A stretch of DNA of 64,000 nucleotides from Candidatus Rokuibacteriota bacterium (GTDB lineage Bacteria > Methylomirabilota > Methylomirabilia > Rokubacteriales > CSP1-6): contig JACPDG010000040.1 in NCBI GenBank assembly GCA_016184125.1, forward strand, positions 1 to 64,000, read 5' to 3'. Shown here in pieces: positions 58,986-64,000 of this stretch. Position 1 is the stretch's first letter. Each line of letters starts with the position of its first letter. The notes beneath the pieces are model-generated. The model saw only the letters and a list, made by a program, of their open reading frames with translations. It did no database searches and had not been told where the DNA came from. The position numbers were made by a program, and so were the translations under genes.

Positions 58986-60344
58986 TCACCGGGGCGACGT
59001 GATGCCGTACGCCTTGATCTTGCGGTAGAGGTGGCTCCGCTCGATGCCGAGGCGCTCGGCGGTGCGCGTCACGTTCCAATCGTGCGCCTTCAGCTCCGCG
59101 AGGATGTAGGCGCGCTCGAAGTGCTCGCGCGCCTCCTTGAGCGAGCGCTCACGCGCCTCGGCGGGCACGATCTCCTCCTTGGGTCGCACCGGCGCGGGGA
59201 GGTCGTCGGGTCCGATGACGTCGTGCAGCGACATGATCACGAGGCGTTCGACCATGTTCCGCAGCTCGCGCACGTTGCCGGGCCAGTCGTAGGCGACGAA
59301 GTAGGCGAGCGCCTCGCCGGAGAGGCTCTTGGCGCGGCGGCCGTTCTCCGCCGAGAAGACGGCGAGGAAGTGGTCCACGAGGAGCGGGATGTCCTCCTTC
59401 CGATCGCGCAACGGCGGCACCTCGATGGGGATCACCGCCAGGCGGTAATAGAGGTCCTCGCGAAACCGGCCGTCACGGATGAGCGCCTCGAGGTCGCGGT
59501 TGGACGCCGCGATGAGCCGGACGTCGACGCGCACGGTCTCCCGGCCGCCGACGCGCTCGAACGCCTGCTCCTCGAGCGCGCGCAGCACCTTGGCCTGCGT
59601 CTTGAGGCTCATGTCCCCGATCTCGTCGAGGAAGAGCGTGCCCCCGTTCGCCAGCTCGAACCGGCCACGGCGGCGCTGCACGGCTCCGGTGAACGCGCCC
59701 TTCTCGTGGCCGAACAGCTCGGACTCGATGAGCTCCTCGGGGATCGCCGCGCAGTTCACCTCGACGAACGGCTTGTCGGCCCGCGCCGACCCCGCGTGAA
59801 TGGCGCGCGCGACGAGCTCCTTGCCGCTGCCGTTTTCGCCGTGGATCAGCACCCGGCCGTTCGTCGGCGCCGCCATGGTGATCTGCTGGCGGAGCCGGCG
59901 CAGGGCTGCGCTCTCACCGATGAGATCCGAGCGGTCGGAGAGCGCCGCGCGCAGCTGGGCGTTCTCGCGCGCGAGCCGGCCGTGCTCGAGCGCGCGGGTG
60001 ATGGTGAGCAGCGTCTTGTCGAGCGACAGCGGCTTCTCGATGAAGTCGTACGCGCCGAGCTTCGTCGCCTTCACCGCCGTCTCGATCGTCCCGTGGCCCG
60101 AGATCATCACCACCGGGACCTCCGGTCGCACGCGCTTCAGCTCGGCGAGCGTCTCGAGCCCGTCCAGGCCGGGCATCCAGATGTCGAGGAACACGAGGTC
60201 GGGCGACTCCTCGCCGACCGCGTGGATCGCGTCGGCGCCGCTCCCGAGCGTCGTCACGCGGTAGCCCTCGTCCTCCAGCACGCCGCGCAGTGCCGCCTGG
60301 ATCGCGGGCTCGTCGTCGACGATCAGGACATGTTCACCAGCCAC
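58986..60344 (-). CDS. ntrX: NtrX-type sigma54-dependent response regulator
   Basis: The 452-residue protein is complete: receiver (DDEPA, LVFLDIWMPGLDG, EKPLS), AAA+ domain with Walker A GENGSGKE, the sigma54-contacting GAFTGA loop, LFLDEIGDMS, and a C-terminal Fis-type HTH (RTAERLGIERSHLYRKIKAYG). It is the partner of NtrY encoded upstream, 149 bp away on the same strand, and probably controls nitrogen or redox genes at sigma54 promoters. Unlike the regulator at 9563-10989, its central domain is intact. Confidence 0.93.
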   Translation of the reverse strand: MAGEHVLIVDDEPAIQAALRGVLEDEGYRVTTLGSGADAIHAVGEESPDLVFLDIWMPGLDGLETLAELKRVRPEVPVVMISGHGTIETAVKATKLGAYDFIEKPLSLDKTLLTITRALEHGRLARENAQLRAALSDRSDLIGESAALRRLRQQITMAAPTNGRVLIHGENGSGKELVARAIHAGSARADKPFVEVNCAAIPEELIESELFGHEKGAFTGAVQRRRGRFELANGGTLFLDEIGDMSLKTQAKVLRALEEQAFERVGGRETVRVDVRLIAASNRDLEALIRDGRFREDLYYRLAVIPIEVPPLRDRKEDIPLLVDHFLAVFSAENGRRAKSLSGEALAYFVAYDWPGNVRELRNMVERLVIMSLHDVIGPDDLPAPVRPKEEIVPAEARERSLKEAREHFERAYILAELKAHDWNVTRTAERLGIERSHLYRKIKAYGITSPR

Positions 60345-60493
60345 GTATCACCGCCGGGAGGTTATTCGCCATGGGGGGAGCGGACGCCGCTCCTCCCCCA
60401 GGCCCCACCGGACGCAGCGGGCGTCGCCGGTGGCGATCGGCGTCCGCGTGTCGACGTTGGGCGCGGAGCCTGACCGCGTCGTCGGATGCCGGC

Positions 60494-62716
60494 TCACACG
60501 CTGACCGCTGCGGCGGCGCGCGTCACCGGCAGCTCGATCACGAAGCGCATGCCGCGGGGGGCGTTGTCCTCCACGCGGATCACGCCGCCGTGTTCCTCGA
60601 CGATCTCGTGGACGATCGGCAGCCCGAGCCCCATGCCCGCCACCTTCGTGGAGAAGTAGGGCTGGAAGAGCTTGTCGCGGTGCTCGGGGCGGATGCCCGG
60701 GCCGGCGTCGCTGACCGTGATCCGGACGCGGTCGGCGTCCGGCAGCCATGCCGTCTCGACCGTGACCTCGCCGGCACCGTTGACGGCCTCCACGGCGTTG
60801 TCGACCAGGTTCAGGACGGCGCGCTTGACGTGGTCGGGATCGACCTCCAGCGTGGGCAGGTCCACGGGATGCCGTGTCGTGAGTGTCAACGTCGGGTGCG
60901 ACTCCCGATAGAGACCCGCGACGGCTTCGATGATCGGACGCACGTCGGTCGGCCGTGTCGCCGGTGCCGGCATCCGCGCGAAGCGGGAGAACTCGTCCAC
61001 GAGTCGCTTGAGCGCGTCCACCTCCTGGATGATCGTGCCGGTGCACTCGTCGACCACCTGCGCGTCCTCCGGCGCGGCACGCGAGAGCCGGCGGCGCAGC
61101 CGTTGCGCGGAGAGCTGGATCGGGGTCAGCGGGTTCTTGATCTCGTGCGCGATCCGCTGCGCCACCTCGCGCCAGGCCGCCAGGCGCTGCGCCTTCAGCA
61201 GCTCCGTGAGGTCGTCGAAGACCACCACGGCGCCGGCATACTCGCCCTCCGAGGTCCGAAGGGCCGTGGCGGAGGCGAGCAGCGACACCGCAGCGCCGTT
61301 TCGGCGCAGGTGGAGCTCCTGCTCGGCGCTGCCGCCGCGCGGTCGTCGGGTGCGGTGCACGAGCGCGACGACGTGGCGGGCGTCCGGACCGCCGAAGATC
61401 TCCTCGACGAGCCGGCCGACGCTCGACGCTTCGTCGAGCCCGAACATCCGCGCCGCGGCCCGGTTGATCGTCGTGAGCCGGCCGAGCGGATCGAACGACA
61501 CGACGCCGGTCGTGATGGCCTCGAGCACCGTCTCGATGTACCGCCGGCGCTCCTCGAGCTCGGTGTTCTTGTCCTGGAGGTCGAGGTACGCCTCCTCGAG
61601 CCGGCGCTTCGACTCGGAGAGATCGTCGGTCATGCGGTTGAACGACTCCACGAGCGCGCCGATCTCGTCGTCGCCGCGCGCCTCCACCTTGTACGCGAGG
61701 TTTCCTGCCGCCACCTCCTTGGTCCCCTCGGCGAGCTGACCGACCGGATCCGTGATGCCGCGCGCCAGGTAGAGGCCGAACCAGGTGAACGAGAAGACGA
61801 CCATCAGGGTCATGAGGAGGAAGAGCAGGATGTAGATGAACTTGATCGGGTTCTTCAGCAGCTTCAGCTGCTTGTATTCCTTGAACGCGTCGGAGATCAG
61901 GCGGACCTTCGCCTCGATCCGCTCCGGCACCTGGGTCGCGACGACGACGACCCCGAGCACCTGCCGGTCGGCGCCGACGATCGGGATGAGGGCCTCGACG
62001 AGGTCGCCCACGCCGAGCTCGCGAACCGTAGTCGCTTCCTGTCCGGCGAGTCCGCTCCGGAGGTGGTTCTCGCTCACCTCCCGGGTCGCGGCCTCCCGCA
62101 GCACCGGGTCGGTGGCGTGCACCAGCTCCTGTCCCTCGAGTCCGAAGACGGTCACCGCGCTGAGCCCCAGCTGCTCCTGTTGCTCCACGACCCAGGCGGC
62201 GAGCCCCTCACGGCGGTCCTCGGCGAGCAGGCCGTCGCGCGCGATCACGCGCGCCAGCTGGCGGCCGTGGCGGAGCGAGAGCGTCTCCAGGTTCTGGTAG
62301 TACGTCTGCGCGACCGCGACGGCCTGGTCGAGTGGCCGCTCGACCTGCGGCTTGAACCAGCCCTCGATCGACCGGGTGATGAAGTTCGAGGCGATCGCGA
62401 AGATCAGCAGGGCCGGCGCCACCGAGAGGATGAGGAAGGCGAGCACCAGCTTCGCCTTGAACCGTGACCCGATGACCTTCTGCCGCCGCTCGAACCACAG
62501 CTTGATGAGGTTCCTGAAGAGCAGGACCAGGAGGAGCGACAGCACCAGGACGTTGAGGTTGGCGAGCGCGATGAGGACGAGGTTCGACGCGATCGGCAGC
62601 TCGGCGGGACGGAACGTCAGCTTGAACGCGCTCGCGCCGAGGAGCAGCGCGAGGAACACGATGATGACGATCAGGTTGCGCTTGCGGCGGCGCTCGTCGC
62701 CCCCACCGAACACCAT
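60494..62716 (-). CDS. ntrY: NtrY-type membrane sensor histidine kinase
   Basis: The 740-residue protein has N-terminal membrane helices (LIVIIVFLALLLGASAF, LVLIALANLNVLVLSLLLVL, LVLAFLILSVAPALLIFAI) and an extracytoplasmic sensor region. A further helix (FIYILLFLLMTLMVVFSF), a HAMP domain, a PAS domain, HisKA with RIAHEIKNPLTPIQLSAQRL, and HATPase (MGLGLPIVHEI) complete it. The layout is that of NtrY. The start is the ATG at 62716, which touches the DUF4390 stop (TGATG), or the GTG three bases upstream. It works with NtrX. Confidence 0.92.
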   Translation of the reverse strand: MVFGGGDERRRKRNLIVIIVFLALLLGASAFKLTFRPAELPIASNLVLIALANLNVLVLSLLLVLLFRNLIKLWFERRQKVIGSRFKAKLVLAFLILSVAPALLIFAIASNFITRSIEGWFKPQVERPLDQAVAVAQTYYQNLETLSLRHGRQLARVIARDGLLAEDRREGLAAWVVEQQEQLGLSAVTVFGLEGQELVHATDPVLREAATREVSENHLRSGLAGQEATTVRELGVGDLVEALIPIVGADRQVLGVVVVATQVPERIEAKVRLISDAFKEYKQLKLLKNPIKFIYILLFLLMTLMVVFSFTWFGLYLARGITDPVGQLAEGTKEVAAGNLAYKVEARGDDEIGALVESFNRMTDDLSESKRRLEEAYLDLQDKNTELEERRRYIETVLEAITTGVVSFDPLGRLTTINRAAARMFGLDEASSVGRLVEEIFGGPDARHVVALVHRTRRPRGGSAEQELHLRRNGAAVSLLASATALRTSEGEYAGAVVVFDDLTELLKAQRLAAWREVAQRIAHEIKNPLTPIQLSAQRLRRRLSRAAPEDAQVVDECTGTIIQEVDALKRLVDEFSRFARMPAPATRPTDVRPIIEAVAGLYRESHPTLTLTTRHPVDLPTLEVDPDHVKRAVLNLVDNAVEAVNGAGEVTVETAWLPDADRVRITVSDAGPGIRPEHRDKLFQPYFSTKVAGMGLGLPIVHEIVEEHGGVIRVEDNAPRGMRFVIELPVTRAAAAVSV

Positions 62717-63276
62717 CACTGCACCCGCATGATCGTGCGGTGGTCCGACTGCCGCGTCGCCTGCTCGGCGGTGCCCGCGACGCGCGACACCCAGGTGTGC
62801 TCCCCGCGCAGCGCGGTCTCGGCGAGCACTCGGACGTAGAAGATGTCCGCGGGGTCGAGCGCCGATGCGGGCGTCAGCTTCAGCCCACGCAGCTCGGAGA
62901 GCACGCGCTGCGCGTCACGGAGATCCCGTGTCGTGTACGCGGACCTCGCCTCGCCATGCACGGACACGATCTTGTATTCCTTCGTCACCACGTTGTATTC
63001 GAGCTGGCGCTCGACCCGCCTCGTGATCAGCCGCGTGTCCCGCCACATCCGGTTGTAGCGCCACAGCTCGACGGTGAAGCGCAGGTGGGTCTGGACGCCG
63101 CTCTGGACGTGCTCGAGGAATCCAGCCGGGACGGCGCCGAGCGCGACGACGTGGACGGTCACGTCCTGGTCGTTCAGGAAGACGTCGAGGTCGCTGATCC
63201 TGAGCTCCGCGTGCCCGGGGGGTGGCGCCGCGAGCACGGCCACCAGGAGGACGGCGAGGACAATTCCCACACGCAT
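62716..63276 (-). CDS. DUF4390 family exported protein upstream of ntrY
   Basis: The protein of about 186 residues has a signal peptide (MRVGIVLAVLLVAVLAAPPP, cleavage near GHA) and a DUF4390-like mature part with SDLDVFLNDQDVTVHVVALG, VELWRYNRMWRDT and EARSAYTTRDLRDAQRVL. This family is regularly found ahead of ntrYX, and may serve the extracytoplasmic sensor of NtrY. An in-frame ATG at 63291 overlaps a perfect TATAAT, so the ATG at 63276 is preferred. Translation would then be nearly leaderless. Confidence 0.82.
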   Translation of the reverse strand: MRVGIVLAVLLVAVLAAPPPGHAELRISDLDVFLNDQDVTVHVVALGAVPAGFLEHVQSGVQTHLRFTVELWRYNRMWRDTRLITRRVERQLEYNVVTKEYKIVSVHGEARSAYTTRDLRDAQRVLSELRGLKLTPASALDPADIFYVRVLAETALRGEHTWVSRVAGTAEQATRQSDHRTIMRVQ

Positions 63277-63289
63277 GACGCGACCAGAC

Positions 63290-63295
63290 ATTATA
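63290..63295 (-). promoter_or_regulatory. Putative -10 box (TATAAT) of the DUF4390-ntrYX operon
   Basis: A perfect TATAAT on the minus strand lies 13 nt before the ATG at 63276, in very GC-rich surroundings. No good -35 box is found 17 bp upstream (CTATTG), so this is only a partial promoter call. Confidence 0.4.
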
Positions 63296-63319
63296 GCGAC
63301 GGCCGCGGGAGACAATAGG

Positions 63320-63582
63320 GAATCGAGCACCGGCCCGGGTATCCCGGGGCGGTTGCGAGCGCTGGGGGGTGTGGGGCGGGGTGTGGGGGGCCATGTCGGG
63401 GCCCCGCTGCCCGAGCGAGAAGTCGAGCCCCGGTCCGGGTAGCCCGGGCCGGTTGCGAGCGCTGGGGGGTGTGGGGGGCCATGTCGGGGCCCGGCCGAGG
63501 GCAATGTCGAGCCCCGGCCCGGGTGTCCCGGGCCGGGTGCGAGCGCTGGGGGGTGTGGGGGGCCATGTCGGGGCCCCCCACG
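63320..63582. repeat. GC-rich hairpin repeat, copy G (three units)
   Basis: Three tandem units each have a CCGG(C/T)CCGGG...CCCGGG(C/G)CGG hairpin, a (T)GCGAGCGCTGGGGGGTGTGG box and GGGGGGCCATGTCGGGGCCC. The G-rich strand is plus. It lies downstream of lpxC and upstream of the DUF4390 promoter. Confidence 0.85.
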
Positions 63583-63583
63583 T

Positions 63584-64000
63584 TCAGGAGACGGCCAGGC
63601 CGGGGACCGGAAGGAAGCCGTCTGCCCGAGCCGTCGCGGCGCGCGCGACACGCGCGGCGGACGGGACCGCGCGGCGCTCGAGACCGAGCGCACGCTGAAC
63701 GGCGACGGCAAGCGCGAAGTTCAGATCGTGCCCCGCGTTGCGCGCGATGACGTGCCCGAGCAGCGGCCGGCCGAGCAGGGCCAGGTCGCCGACGAGATCG
63801 AGCACCTTGTGACGGACGTACTCGTCGCGGTAGCGGAGTCCGTTGATCGGGCCGCGCTTGCCGACGACGACCGCGTTCTCGAGCGACCCACCGCGCGCCA
63901 GCCCGTTCTTGCGCATCGTCCCGATGTCCTTCAGGAAGCCGTACGTCCGCGCCGGTGCGAGCTCCTCGACGAACGTGCGCTCGCTCGGGTCCCAGCTGAG
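63584..64000 (-). CDS. lpxC: LpxC, UDP-3-O-acyl-N-acetylglucosamine deacetylase, 5' end outside the window
   Basis: The visible 138 residues are the C-terminal part of LpxC, the zinc deacetylase that commits to lipid A synthesis: RTYGFLKDIGTMRKNGLARG, ENAVVVGKRGPING, YRDEYVRHKVLDLVGDLALL and GHVIARNAGHDLNFALA. The HKxxDxxGD motif supplies a metal ligand and catalytic residues. The frame enters from the right edge without a start. The last 20 or so residues are Ala/Arg-rich. Its presence supports a lipopolysaccharide-bearing outer membrane. Confidence 0.93.
   Translation of the reverse strand, partial: LSWDPSERTFVEELAPARTYGFLKDIGTMRKNGLARGGSLENAVVVGKRGPINGLRYRDEYVRHKVLDLVGDLALLGRPLLGHVIARNAGHDLNFALAVAVQRALGLERRAVPSAARVARAATARADGFLPVPGLAVS

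Noticed and set aside
1-64000. tRNA or rRNA genes, prophage or plasmid genes
   Set aside because: None recognised on either strand by eye; a covariance-model scan would be needed to exclude small RNAs.

Overview
The window is high-GC bacterial DNA with dense, overlapping operons. Start codons are often GTG, and many neighbouring genes are joined by ATGA or GTGA overlaps. The mix of an LpxC (outer-membrane lipid A pathway), NtrYX, tungsten-type aldehyde:ferredoxin oxidoreductase, fused indolepyruvate:ferredoxin oxidoreductase, anaerobic sulfatase-maturase-type radical SAM protein and DUF917/DUF1116/DUF1177/hydantoinase genes suggests a Gram-negative environmental lineage such as Rokubacteria (Methylomirabilota) or a deltaproteobacterium-like relative. 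This is an inference from gene content; no marker was compared.

Region 1 (1-14045, all minus strand) is a gas-vesicle locus mixed with signalling genes. It holds GvpN, two GvpL/F proteins, a GvpH-type Hsp20, a second Hsp20-like ORF, a Cdc48/p97-type AAA+ ATPase, two single-domain response regulators, a sigma54 regulator broken by a frameshift, two histidine kinases and several small unknown proteins. The only GvpA-like sequence seen is a 5'-truncated remnant.

Region 2 (14307-31601) is metabolism. A minus-strand operon carries an oligopeptide-type substrate-binding protein, an EgtB-like sulfoxide synthase and an indolepyruvate:ferredoxin oxidoreductase. Divergent from it run DUF917, hydantoinase-like, GNAT-like, AroM-like, peptidase-E-like and PutA genes. 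Two tandem cytidylate-kinase-like/BON fusions follow.

Region 3 (32009-47137, plus strand) is a seven-gene, translationally coupled operon that looks like an anti-phage or anti-plasmid system. It encodes an XRE-HTH/SNF2-helicase/DUF3883 fusion, a PHP-nuclease/SMC-like ATPase, a Schlafen-type AlbA_2 protein, a Zn-ribbon DUF1156 adenine methylase, a DUF499 ATPase, a 69-residue protein and a GrpE-like protein.

Region 4 (47314-58042) holds an aldehyde:ferredoxin oxidoreductase, a radical SAM/SEC-C protein and two small proteins. It also holds an ECF sigma factor co-translated with an unusual anti-sigma zinc finger/MGMT/Ada fusion, a small lipoprotein and a DUF1177 / Asp-Glu racemase-fold / SDR / DUF1116 cluster. 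A motif with identical 22-bp spacing precedes both the sigma gene and a small membrane-protein gene, suggesting a shared ECF promoter.

Region 5 (58127-64000) contains a response regulator, the DUF4390-NtrY-NtrX operon and the 3' end of lpxC.

Seven intergenic sites carry a GC-rich repeat family made of a hairpin with variable but self-complementary arms, G6 tracts and a second hairpin. All seven lie downstream of genes and none is in a divergent spacer. Two unrelated sites share a second, strong hairpin family.
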